NCBI GenBank assembly: GCA_022559845.1
Contig: CM040126.1
Location: forward strand, 44,820,458-44,884,457
Length of the DNA stretch: 64,000 nucleotides
Direction of reading: 5' to 3'
Source of the DNA: Amorphophallus konjac
Lineage: Eukaryota; Streptophyta; Magnoliopsida; Alismatales; Araceae
A program made the position numbers and the translations under genes. Positions 9,729 to 21,185 of the stretch are shown here, one piece after another (within the stretch, counting starts at the first letter, position 1; the number at the start of each line of letters is the position of its first letter). A model generated the notes under the pieces. That model ran no database searches and had not been told where the DNA came from. It was given only the letters and a program-made list of their open reading frames with translations.

Positions 9729-10225
9729 CTGGGCAGACCCCGGGTTATGCTGGGTCAATCCGTTAACCTCTTTAGCTCCGTTGCTTGAGTCCTTTAGCAG
9801 CCCGTTCTCATCTGTGGCATCAACCTTGACAGTCTTGAAGATTTCTATTGATTATATCACTCCTATAATCAAAATTTTGTTCCTGGGGCTCCGCCCCCAG
9901 AAACCCCCGCAAGGGGCGCGGCCCCCTTGACCCCCGCGACCTGACCGGATAGGTCGATCCCCGCGACCTGACCGCACAGGTCGATCCGCGTGCGAGGGCA
10001 CAATCATTGAGCTTTCACATTTGCCATCTCCACTCCATTCCTTGGCATATCTGTCATGAAAGAACATTAAGTAGTTTAGACATATAAGAGTGGTAAAACA
10101 TCAATGACTTATAGTGTTTAGCCATTATCAAAATCAAGAATATCAAATAACATAAATGACCACATGATGATGTCGAATGACCCAAGTGACCACAAGATGA
10201 CTCAAATGACCACAGGGGTATAACA

Positions 10226-12125
10226 TTCTCCCCCTTTTTGATGATGGTAACAATGTGAGTCATTATGTGGCAGTAATATCCAAGATGATAAAGTTTATGA
10301 CATATGCGACATGTGCAGCTCAAGATCCATGATAGTGAAAGCATGTGAATGCGGATGTGTATGCATGGATGATCAAAGCATGTGAATGCTATGCACAATC
10401 CCTCATCACATATGAAGACTCAAGGCTCACAAGGTTCTCTCCCCCGTGGACTCTCTCCGTCCACAATTCACTCTCCCCCTTTGACAACTCACAAAGGCCG
10501 CACAAAGGATAGACAAAGGTATTAGCTCATAAAGGACTCACAACAAGACATTTTCTCCTCCTTTAACAGCAGCAAAAAGTAGGGATAAGGTAGAGAATGT
10601 TACAAAAGTCTGAGAGACCAGAGCTGAATGGAAGTGAAGAGCAAACCATTATATGCAAATCTGAAACAGGCCGTGAGCAAAATATATGGTTCAAAGCTAA
10701 TGAAATTCGAGATCAACAATGGAGTTCGAAAAGCAGCTACATCCAAGTTTTAATAGAAATGAACCAAAAGTCCATATTATGGCGGTGTGTAACTGTCCCT
10801 TGTCTTATACATCCATATTCAATAACTACAAAGGGAATAACACAAAAACTAATATTGAGGCTAAATAAGTATGAGTAAAGCATGGAATTTTATGAGTGCA
10901 GCAAATTGGATTTTCAATATCTTTTGAATTTGAAGGCACATGACTCATATTTTACGAGCAATCAAGTCTAGTAAATGCCTCCTAGCCGTAAGAATACACG
11001 TTATTTAGACGCTAGTATTCCTAGGTATTTGGCAAGACTGACGGTTATGCTTCAGAATGAACAGAGATAGCAAAGTCACGTCATGACATATCCAAACTCA
11101 TTTCTTTGATGAGAGGATATATTTCTCAGTAATTATGCCAGTGCTCTGCCTAGAGTCCAAATATAATGACGACAGAGATAACAGGGGCACATCATGACAT
11201 ATCATTTGTCACTTTATTTGATGACATGACATGTTTCTCAGTGCAACAATATCATTGCTCTGTCAAATAGATTTCTAAGAATTCTGGCTCATCAAGATGT
11301 TAAGAACAATATTAAGCCTGAGTGTATCACCAAGATGGTCATGAGCAGGATAGTCATTCAAAGCACAATATGCAATCTCTAGTTAAGGTCCATTAAAATC
11401 ACAGAACATAGATAATTTCAGAATAAATATTTTAGAACTTCAAGGAAATCATTAAATCTGAACCATTTTCATTGGATGGACAATCATCAGGGCATATAAT
11501 AGAAAGCTCTTACGCCGTAGTTCTGTCGGTCTCATGATCTCAAATCAGACTGTAAGCCATTGAAGTTCAGATTGCAAGAGATTAAGAAAGGCAACAAGAC
11601 TCCCCCTAAGGATATGCAATGAATGCACTCAAGGAGTTATGTGTGCAAATGAAAAGACAATTGTCAATGAGAGGTTGACTAGAATCATGCAAGGGTTGAC
11701 CTGGTCAAACATGAAGTTTGCAGAAATGAAATGCATAACCCAACATATGGTTGTACACTTATTAATGGCAACAGAATGAAGATGAAATATATGCATGAAT
11801 GCTTCAAAGAGACAACTCCCCCTTACTATATGGCCTATATGCGACAGTGACGCATGGTACTTGGCGGAGGTAAAATCTCACGCATATTGAGTGCTTCTAG
11901 ACAAGCATAACCTACCTTTCCATACATCAACATTTAATATACCATGGTCATGCAAGTATGATGCTACACAAACCATGCAATGCATGGTGAACATGAATTC
12001 AACTTTATTATGCATTATGACTACATGCAATGCTACACCATATGCAAAATGACATAATTACATATAAACAATGCATGGACACCAATCTGCAAAAACACAT
12101 AACTAAATTGAACAAGATCATCATT
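10226..12125 (-). other. Copia C1 3' non-coding tail with polypurine tract
   Basis: Adjacent to the 3' LTR the minus strand reads CAAAAAGGGGGAGAA (10240-10226), the polypurine tract that primes plus-strand DNA. The remaining 1.9 kb after the pol stop has no supported coding region. SIRE-type elements often carry an env-like frame here; none is recognisable in this copy. Confidence 0.75.
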
Positions 12126-15100
12126 TCAATTTTTATTGGCCTGAGGTCGGCAAAGATCAAGCTCCCTTCTGAGTGTTGAAAACTTGTCATTACACAAGGG
12201 CTTGGTGAAAATATCAGCAATTTGATTTAGAGTATCAATAAAATACAGTTCAAAATTTTTCTTAACGACCTCATCTCTAATGAAGTGATGCCTAATCTCA
12301 ATATGCTTAGTCCTAGAGTGCTAGACTGGATTTTTTGCAAGGTTGATAGCACCAGTGTTATCACACAGAATCGGGACACAACCAAGATCCACAAAGTAGT
12401 CTTGGAGTTGGTGTTTAATCTAAAACACTTGGGTACCACAGCTCCCAGTAGCAACATATTATGCTTTTGCTGTTGAGAGGGCAACTGAGTATTGTTTCTT
12501 GGAGGCCCAAGAAATTAAACACTCGCCCAGAAACTGACAGTAGCCATTAGTACTCTTACGATCCAGCTTGCATCCAACATAGTCCGCATCAGAATAAGAT
12601 ATAAGAGATAAATCACATGATGACGGATACCACAATCCCAAATCTTGAATGCCGGTAAGATATCTAAGGATACGTTTGACGGCAGTCAAGTGGGATTCTC
12701 TAGGACTAGCTTGAAATCTAGTACAAAGGCATACACTAAACTGGATATCTGGTCGGGATGCAGTCAAGTAAAGCAAAGAGCCGATCATACCTCTATAGAT
12801 CTTTGCATCCACTAATTTACCATTTTCATCCGAATCCAGTGATGTTGTGGTGCTCATAGGAGTTACAATTATTTTACTGTTTATCATGTCAAATCTTTTC
12901 AGCAGCTCCTTGATGTATTTGGCTTGACTTATGAAGCATACATCTTCTCCTTGGTTGACCTGCAAACCGAGAAAGAATTGGAGTTCTCCCATTAGGCTCA
13001 TCTCAAATTCGCTAGTCATGAGGTTAGTAAATTCCTCACACATTTCAGATTTAGTAGAACCAAACACAATATCATCGACATAAATTTGAACAATCAAGAT
13101 GTTCTTACCTTGCTTCTTGGTGAAAAGTGTTTGGTCTACCTTACCTCGTGTGTACCCTTTTTTAATGAGGAACGAGCTTAGTCTCTTATACCAAGCTCTT
13201 GGTGCTTGCTTAAGTCCATACAGCGCCATGTCTAGCTTATATACAAAATCTGCATGGTTAGAGTTCTCAAAGCCAGGGGGCTGCTCAACATAGACTTCTT
13301 CTTTGATCAAACCATTCAAGAAAGTACTTTTTACATCCATTTGGTACAGCTTTATTCTAAGGGAGCATACAAAGGCAAGTAAAATTCTGATGGCTTCGAG
13401 TCTAACAACTGGGACATAAGATTCATCAAAGTCTACCCCAAACTCTTGATTATACCTTTGAGCCACCAATCTAGCCTTGTTTCTTATTATCTTGCCATCC
13501 TCACTGAGTTTGTTCCTAAAGACCCATTTAGTGCCTATGACAGATTGTGATGAAGGTCTAGGAACAAGATGCCAAACTTTGTTTCTCTCAAACTGGTTTA
13601 ACTCGACTTGCATTGAATTTATCCAGTTTTCATCCTTTAATGCCTCATCAACATTCTTGGGTTCAATCTGGGAGACAAGAGTAAGTTGATCTAATTCTTC
13701 CACAATTCTAAAATGTTACCTTGTTCTAGATGGGTCATTCAAGCTACCAATGACATTTTCCAAAGGATGATTCTTAAGAATTCTAATATTTGTAGAATCA
13801 TTACCTTCTCCTGGAACTTGATCCCTTGCATTGCTTGATTCAGCTAGGTCACCATCTTCTCTTGTTTCTTCTTGTGGAGGATCATTCTTTTCCTTCAAGT
13901 TTAGGAATTTCCCGTCTTCATCGTTTTTCCTACAAGAGTTATCATTGTTAGAATCATCATGATATTCATCAAAGGAAATATGGGGTGATTCTTCCACAGT
14001 TTGACTCTTAATGTTATAAATTTTATAAGCCCTAGATCTATCAGAATATCCAAGGAATATACATTCATCGCTCTTGGGCTCGAATTTATCTAAGTCACTT
14101 TTATCATTATTGTAGATGAAGCATTTAGATCCAAATACTTTCATGTGTGTGAGAGAAGGTTTTTTACCTTTCAGCAACTCATAAGGAGTCTTTTTGGTGT
14201 GTGGCTTTACCATAGAGCGGTTGATAATGTAACATGCCGAGTTTATCGCTTCAGCCCAAACTTTCCTTGGGAGTTGCCGTTCGGAAAGTATTATTCTTGC
14301 CATCTCTATGAGTGTTCGATTCCTTCTTTCAACTACACCATTTTGCTCCGGGGTTCTTGGTGAAGAAAACTGATGTGAAATACCTTCAGCCCTGCAAAGA
14401 TTATAGAAGTCAGCATTTTCAAATTCACTACCATGATCAGATTGAATGTTGAAAATCTTAAACTCACCGTCTTGCTTTATCTTCATATAGAGTGTCCGAA
14501 ACTCATCAAAAGCATCATTTTTATGTGTGAGAAAGAAAACCCATGTGAACCTAGAGTAATCATCCACCAAGACATATCCATATTTTCTATCACTTAAACT
14601 AGCAGTTCTGGTTGGACCAAATAAATCCATATGAATCAGCTTAAGTGGTTTAGATGACAGGTTTGCAGATCTAGCCTTGAAGGATTTTCTTGTTTGTTTA
14701 CCTAGGGCACATGCATCACACAATTTATTTTCTTGTTTAAAAGAAAGTTCAGGTAACCCATTCACCATTGAATGCTTTAACAGTTTATGTAAGACATTGT
14801 AGCTAGCATGACCTAGTCTACGATGCCATAACTAAGAAAGTTCAGATTTTGGTGCAGCAAGACAAAGATTTATGTGAGTAGGATCATCTAAGTCAATCAT
14901 GTAAACATTGTTGACTCTTTTTCCAGAAAATTTTACCTTGTCAGATTTTGGTTCAAGGATTCTACATTCATGAGAGTCAAATAACACTTTGTGACCCTTA
15001 TCACAGAGTTGACTTATGCTAAGCAAGTTGTATTTCAAGCCTTCAACTAGCAGCACGTTACAGATGGAGTTGGAGAGGTTCTTACCTACATTACATGTTC

Positions 15101-15527
15101 CAATGATTTTTCCTTTATTGTTCCCTCCAAATGTGACGTATCCTCCTTCCTTTCCTCCAAGAGATAAAATTTTATTTTATCTCCAGTCATGTGTCTTGAA
15201 CAGCTGCTATCAAGGTACCACCTGTTATGTATGGCTGCAAGACACTCCTGCACAAGTAATTAAGCAATTGTGTTTGGAACCCAACCAAATTTGGGTCCCA
15301 TCAAACTCTTAAGATTTTTAAAACATGAAACCATTTCTTTTGAAATCCAAACCTTCCTAGCATTCACGTTTTGTTTGCTTCGAGCAGGGATTTGGTTTTT
15401 CTTTTCAACCTTGACATTAACTTTTTGTTTAGAGGCTCTTTGTTGGATTTTGTGAAAGTTTGAGGAAGTTTGTTTCTTAACCCATTGTGGCCACTGGTTG
15501 GTTTTGGGTTGAAAGTGATTATTTTGC
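12126..15527 (-). pseudogene. Copia C1 pol: protease, integrase, RT, RNase H (nonsense mutations)
   Basis: Reading from 15527 down: protease motif WYLDSSCSRHMTGD near 15215; integrase zinc finger HRRLGH ... CDACALGK (about 14820-14690). The integrase core has HMDLFGP, IQSDHGSEF and NGVVERRNRTL, so the D-D-E triad is present. RT follows with YVDDIVFGS near 13090, then RNase H with SYSDADYVGC (near 12590) and a C-terminal stop TGA at 12128-12126. These enzymes mature the particle, copy the RNA and insert the DNA. In-frame stops occur near 15260, 14832, 13716 and 12459, with more in the RNase H tail. The gene is therefore dead although the catalytic motifs survive. The N-terminal edge is where the CACTA element entered. 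Confidence 0.9.
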
Positions 15528-15530
15528 CAC

Positions 15531-15945
15531 CACTACAAGAAAAAGCGCGAATAGCGACCGACGTTTAGGTCGCTATTCGGTCTCTGATCGGTCGCAACAA
15601 GGCACTGCGACCGAACTGACACCAATTTGCGACCGAATATATCGGTCGCTATATCATGGTCGCTAAATAGCGACCGATACCTATCGGTCGCAGAATAGGT
15701 CGCAGTTAGAGACCGATGCCTATCGGTCGCCGAATCTGTCTCTGATAGCGACCGCTATAAATCGGTCGCCGAATCGGTCGCTATAAGCGACCGACAAACA
15801 TCGGTCGCAGGATCGGTCTCTAACTGTTCGGTCACAAATATGGTCGCTATTCGGTCGCTATACCGCATAGACGGTGGCTACCATGGTCTCTGTAGGAAGC
15901 GACCGAATGGGGTTCGGTCCCTATTCGGTCGCTAAGTTTGTAGTT
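15531..15945. repeat. Left terminal and subterminal repeats of the CACTA element
   Basis: A 15-bp terminal inverted repeat is followed by many copies of an 8-10 bp core (GCGACCGAT and reverse complement TCGGTCGC) in both orientations until about 15945. Sequence between 15950 and 16470 is AT-rich and holds no gene. Confidence 0.88.
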
Positions 15946-16473
15946 TTTTTTTTTATAAATTTATATAAACTGATAAATAAATTACCTGATAAATAACAAA
16001 TTCATAACATAAATATAAAATCAACTACACAAATCACAATATCGACAAATCTCAAATTCATCACATACAAACACCTGATAAATAACAATTTCATAAAACA
16101 ATAGTAAATCAACTACACGGATCACAATCTCCACGAACCTCAAATTACACACAACTAAAATAAAATCACAAATTAATCATACATCCATAATCATACATCC
16201 ATAATAATAAAATAACAACATACACACAACTAAAATAAAATCACAAATCCTCCACATATGTCTCATCCTGGTCGTCGTCTCGTCCAACATCATCCTGGTC
16301 GTCGTCTCGTCCAACATATCGCGACGGATGATCCTGTATATCATTTAAAAAAATTATAATCAAATCCTTAATAAAGAAATCAAGCATTAACAAGAGTATG
16401 CCAATAGTTTAAGCCAGCTCATTTTCATATATATAAATACACACACACAATATATAAGTTCAATAATCAAATT

Positions 16474-17507
16474 GTATTTTAAAAATGAACTTTGAGCGCC
16501 GAGCTCAAATCGGGCATCCGATTTGGATTCCGTCAGTTCTGACAAGTCACTTTCATCTCCCCGGTCGTATTGGAATGACCGGCACGGCCATCCGACCGGT
16601 ATTTCAAATTTTAGACCCCCGGACCCGTCCTAACAGTTCATTTAAACTAAGTGTATTTTAAAAATGAACTTTGAGCGCCGAGCTCAAATCGGGCATCCGA
16701 TTTGGATTCCGTCAGTTCTGACAAGTCACTTTCATCTCCCCGGTCGTATTGGAATGACCGGCACGGCCATCCGACCGGTATTTCAAATTTTAGACACCCG
16801 GACCCGTCCTAACAGTTCATTTAAACTAAGTGTATTTTAAAAATGAACTTTGAGCGCCGAGCTCAAACCGGGCATCCGATTTGGATTCCGTCAGTTCTGA
16901 CAAGTCACTTTCATCTCCCCGGTCATATTGGAATGACCGGCACGGCCATCCGACCGGTATTTCAAATTTTAGACCCCCGGACCCGTCCTAACAGTTCATT
17001 TAAACTAAGTGTATTTTAAAAATGAAGTTTGAGCGCCGAGCTCAAACCGGGCATCCGATTTGGATTCCGTCAGTTCTGACAAGTCACTTTCATCTCCCCG
17101 GTCGTATTGGAATGACCGGCACGGCCATCCGACCGGTATTTCAAATTTTAGACCCCCGGACCCGTCCTAACAGTTCATTTAAACTAAGTGTATTTTAAAA
17201 ATGAAGTTTGAGCGCCGAGCTCAAACCGGGCATCCGATTTGGATTCCGTCAGTTCTGACAAGTCACTTTCATCTCCCCGGTCGTATTGGAATGACCGGCA
17301 CGGCCATCCGACCGGTATTTCAAATTTTAGACCCCCGGACCCGTCCTAACAGTTCATTTGAACTAAGTGTATTTTAAAAATGAAGTTTGAGCGCCGAGCT
17401 CAAACCGGGCATCCTATTTGGATTCCGTCAGTTCTGACAAGTCACTTTCATCTCCCCGGTCGTATTGGAATGACCGGCATGGCCATCCGACCGGTATTTC
17501 AAATTTT
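16474..17507. repeat. 179-bp satellite-like tandem repeat, 5.8 copies
   Basis: Units start at 16474, 16653, 16832, 17011, 17190 and 17369, so the period is exactly 179 bp each time. Each begins GTATTTTAAAAATGAA and contains GAGCGCCGAGCTCAAA and GAATGACCGGCACGGCC. Copies differ by only a few bases. The last copy stops after about 139 bp. The period is not a multiple of three, so it does not encode a repeat protein. Confidence 0.95.
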
Positions 17508-17689
17508 AACTACTCTACGGTACATCCATGAACGATCTTCAGACATTTTCCCTATGCAAATGAAATGTAAACACACAAAACTTTAACATGTTTAACAAAA
17601 TAAAAACTCCAACCCTTTCCTCACATCGTCCATCTCTGCCATTTTAAATAGGAAGGAAATATCATTTAGATTTTCACTTTTTAACCCAT

Positions 17690-18062
17690 CTGTGAAGGTT
17701 TGATCGCACGATTAATTACTATATGTGTTGTGTTATTTGCTAAAAATTTCGGCAGCATCTCCTCACACCTCTCCGATATACCACAAAATATTTATTGATT
17801 AAGAAATTTTCTTAAACACTTACTAATAAGTGGTTAAGAAAATAATCAAAATCAATAAAGGTATATCAGAGAGGAATGAGAAGACGCATCCAGCCAAAAT
17901 TTTTAACAAACAACACAAACACATATAGTAATTAACCACCTAAGTGCGATCAAACATTCACAGACTGTCCAAACGGGACAATTCAAGACTTTGAGTTAGA
18001 TATACACATTCTCATCATTCAAAATGAGAACGTGCACATCAATCCCAAAGTCTTGAACGGGT
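17690..18062. repeat. Two adjacent imperfect hairpins in the CACTA element
   Basis: Arms of roughly 100 bp at about 17690-17790 and 17866-17970 are inverted copies, sharing TCTGTGAA(G/T)GTTTGATCGCAC and ACTATATGTGT. The loop is itself partly self-complementary. Immediately after, 17981-18020 and 18023-18062 form a second hairpin (TTCAAGACTTTG with CAAAGTCTTGAA at the base) with arms of about 38-40 bp and roughly 80 percent identity. Both could be nested foldback elements or small-RNA sources. Confidence 0.75.
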
Positions 18063-18270
18063 AGATTGATTGACACGGGCTTAACACGCTCTCCTAAGAT
18101 ACGTGCAATGTTAGGTTGCACCCACGCATCTCAGCTAACATACAACACCCAACTAATTAAATATTGACAAGATACTAACACATTCTAAAAACATAGCAAT
18201 AACATGTGAAATTGACAATACATGTACACAATGAAAACATGAATTTTATTGTAACATCCAACACATTCAG

Positions 18271-18942
18271 TTAATTTTCTTGGTCGGCTGTACCATCCCA
18301 ACCTTATGAGTTTGATAGGGTACTGTTTGGAGGATGACCACCGGCTGCTGGTGTATGAGTTCATGCCACGGGGAAGCCTGGAGAACCATCTTTTTAGGAG
18401 TATGTCTGTTTCGATTATTCTCTGCACCGTTTGGTTTGCTGACTCATTTAGGCACCTGTTTTCTTAAAGAAAAAAAATTGCAATGCGCAGTGGCCTCACC
18501 TTTTACCCAATGGTTACCTACGTAGTTCTTTTGAATCAGTTTTTGAACCCCACAATGTCGATTCTGCAGGGGGTTCATACTTCCAGCCTCTCTCCTGGAA
18601 CCTTAGGATGAAGGTTGCTCTTGGAGCCGCAAAGGGGCTGGCCTTTCTGCATGGTGCTGAAACAAAGGTTATATATCGGGATTTTAAGACATCAAATGTG
18701 CTTCTTGATTCAGTAAGTGGAGACCCTTGTCTTATAGTTGATGGATGATATGTTTTCTTGATTAACGTTCCCCGTCATGATGTTCTGCCTCTCAAATCCC
18801 TTCTTTGCAAACCTACAAAATTATAATGCCAAGCTTTCCGACTTTGGCTTGGCAAAAGATGGACCAACTGGTAACAAGAGCCATGTGTCAACTAGGGTCA
18901 TGGGAACATACGGATATGCTGCTCCTGAGTACCTTGCAACAG
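18271..18942 (+). pseudogene. Captured fragment of a PBS1-like receptor-like cytoplasmic kinase (RLCK VII)
   Basis: Three exon pieces are visible. Exon 18271-18399 encodes [20 protein letters not shown] and [15 protein letters not shown]. Exon 18570-18713 encodes [20 protein letters not shown] and [16 protein letters not shown]. Exon 18819-18942 encodes [20 protein letters not shown] and [17 protein letters not shown]. Together they cover kinase subdomains V to VIII, including the YRDFK catalytic loop, DFG and APE. Such kinases transmit immune and growth signals under membrane receptors. Introns at 18400-18569 and 18714-18818 are retained, so capture was at the DNA level. The second intron's acceptor reads AA (18817-18818) instead of AG, and the N-lobe and C-terminal lobe are missing. 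It cannot make an active kinase, but its RNA could silence the parent gene. Confidence 0.9.
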
Positions 18943-20029
18943 GTAAACCTTTGGTTCCAAACTGCTTGTATGTCCCTCCATCTTTTTGTCTTTAGGTGTT
19001 CCATTTTCAAGTGCTGATCAGTGTGTCTCAGATTTTTGGATGGCATTTGTCTTGCTTTTTTTTTTCTCTGTGGGTAACAAGATGCCATTTTCTCTTCGTA
19101 AATGAGAAAATTGTGCCGAAATGACACGAGGAGTCGGCAAATAATTCGGATTAAAACAGAAACTGAGTTGGTAAGGGACCTTGAATAAAACATAGATTAC
19201 CCATGAATTTCTCCTTGAATAAAGTGTTGACAGCTCAGGAATATTTGATCTGGAGAGTGATAGTATTGTCCATTGGCATGATTAAGATTCTCTAGTGTAA
19301 TATTTGATTGTCATCTCCGAGATATTTTTGGAGTGAATTAGGGGCGGGTATATCACCCCGACTGACCCACTCCTAACCCACCTCGGGTGATTTATTTCAC
19401 CCCTTTTTAAGAATTCACATACCCTAACTTTATCTCTAACCGACTCCGATTAAGAAAAAAAAACGAACTAAATAAGAATAACTCGTCTCACCCTAATTAA
19501 TCTATCGTAATCGGATTTACTTCTTTATCAAAGTGGCCCTACGAAATTAGTCCATCGCTTGCGGGTCGTGACAAAGTGCCTTCAAACGTTAAGATTGCGT
19601 TTGAGAACGCAGATAGAAAAAGAGGCCATGGAATGATTATTTAAGCCTCAGTCTTTAAATAAAACTCTAGTGACACGTATTACATCTGTTGAATTTTTAC
19701 ACTATTTTTGGTTCTCATAAGAATGATGGGGTCATATGTAGAGTTCATCTTGTACCTTTGCTTTAAAATTCTCATAATCCAATGTTTGGATTTGTTGGTT
19801 CTCAAGTTCTTGGATTTTGGGTTTGCTACAGTTTTAAATCGAAAAATAAGAATTGGGGAAAATACATGACACAATAAATGGACTGCATATTGAAGCCAGA
19901 ACATTAATAACGGACCGGACAAACTAAAAAGATAATCTTATAATATTTCACACTATTTTACAGGAGAACAAATGATATGTGGACACCATCTCAAGAGTCT
20001 TAAATAAATCAGGTTCATTGCACGAGCAT

Positions 20030-20520
20030 AGCCCCTCCCCCGGAGCCCCTCCACCGGAGCCCCTCCCCCTCCACCGGAGCCCCTCCCCCTGCGCAGCCCC
20101 CCCTCCACCGGAGCCCCTCCCCCTGCGCAACCCCCTCCCCTCCACCGGAGCCCCTCCCCCTGCGCAACCCCCTCCCCTCCACCGGAGCCCCCTCCCCCTC
20201 ACCCCTGCGGAGCCCCCTCCCCTCCACCGGAGCCCATCCCCCTGCGCAGCCCCCCCTCCACCGGAGCCCCTCCCCCTGCGCAGCCCCCTCCCCTCCACCG
20301 GAGCCCCCTCCCCCTCACCCCACCGGAGCCCCTCCCCCTGCGCAGCCCCCTCCCGTCCACCGGAGCCCCCTCCCCCTCACCCCTGCGGAGCCCCCTCCCC
20401 TCCACCGGAGCCCCTCCCCCTCCCCTGCGCAGCCCCCTCCCCCTCCCCTGCGGAGCCCCCTCCCCCTCACCCGAGCTCCACCCCCCCTCCCAGACCAACC
20501 TCCCCCGCCACCCCCTCCCA
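20030..20520. repeat. GC-rich minisatellite in the CACTA element
   Basis: Repeats of CTCCACCGGAGCCCCTCCCC alternating with CTGCGCAGCCCCCTCCC, in units of roughly 30-36 bp with variants. The complementary strand has dense G runs. Open frames run through it on both strands because the repeat lacks stop codons; I do not regard them as genes. Bases 20570-20910 that follow are also GC- and purine-rich without a recognisable gene. Confidence 0.85.
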
Positions 20521-20924
20521 CCGAAACCCCCCTCACTGGAACCCCTCCAAGAAGAAAAAAAATGAGAAATAGGGCATGGTCGATGGCCGGCGGGGAGGGA
20601 GAGGGGGGGGGAGAGAGGCGCGGGGCTGGAGGGAGAGGAGAGGGGGGGGAGATCGAGAGGGAGAGGACTTACCAGACCGAGGAGGGTGACGACGAGGACG
20701 ACGGGGACCGACGAGGTCGACGGCGAGGATGGTGCGGGGCTGGCCGAGACAGCGAGCTCCGGCGTCCGTCCACCACCACGCCGCTCGCCACGCCCGTGGC
20801 CGCAAGGCAGAGGGGGGGGGGGGAGGGCGAGGGGGCCGGAGGGGGAGGGGAGAGCTCCGGTGGAGGAAGGGTTATCAGAAGTAAATGCAGGGGGGAGATG
20901 GTCGCGGGGTAAATGCAGTCATAG

Positions 20925-21182
20925 CAGCGACCGATTAGAGACCGAAATATATTCGGTCGCAACATCGGTCTCCAATTCGGTCGATTTTGAAAAAAAGAGC
21001 CCGGAATAAATTCGAGCTAAATATAGCGATCGATTGGAGACCGAACTAAATTCGGTCGCCAATACGGTCTCAGATATGCGACCGATTATTTCGGTCGCCG
21101 AATTGGTCTCTATTTGGGACCGACTAGCGACCGATTTAATCGGTCTCTAATTCGGTCGCTATAGCCACTTTTTCTTGTAGTG
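20925..21182. repeat. Right terminal and subterminal repeats of the CACTA element
   Basis: The same GCGACCGA / TCGGTCGC cores as at the left end, closing with CTTTTTCTTGTAGTG, the inverted terminal repeat. Confidence 0.88.
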
Positions 21183-21185
21183 CAC

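Larger units (their letters stand above)
8504..10225 (-). repeat. 3' LTR of copia element C1
   Basis: Minus strand: starts TGTTATACCCC at 10225 and ends CTCAACA at 8504. It aligns along its length with 23159-24879. It contains a TATA box at 9409-9401 and palindromes at 9549-9728. Direct and inverted GACCTG/CAGGTC pairs lie near 9930-9985. Confidence 0.92.
15531..21182. mobile_element. Non-autonomous CACTA (En/Spm) transposon with captured kinase fragment
   Basis: Both ends begin CACTACAAGAAAAAG as inverted repeats (15 identical bases, then similar bases ending ATAGCGACCGA). A 3-bp target duplication CAC flanks it (15528-15530 and 21183-21185). The subterminal 250-400 bp at each end are packed with GCGACCGA / TCGGTCGC motifs in both orientations, the type of array bound by the element's own DNA-binding protein in this superfamily. 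No transposase frame is present, so mobility would need a partner. The interior holds a 179-bp tandem repeat, hairpins, a kinase gene fragment and a GC-rich minisatellite. 18943-20029 shows no gene. It interrupts the copia gag-pol region and is therefore younger than the copia insertion. Confidence 0.95.

Noticed and set aside
16474..17507. Regular repeats resembling a CRISPR array
   Set aside because: A 179-bp near-identical tandem unit without distinct spacers, inside a plant transposon, is a satellite repeat.
19979..20572. Long Pro-rich open frame and its Gly-rich antisense partners
   Set aside because: They are produced by a GC-rich minisatellite that lacks stop codons in several frames; no start context or homology supports a gene.
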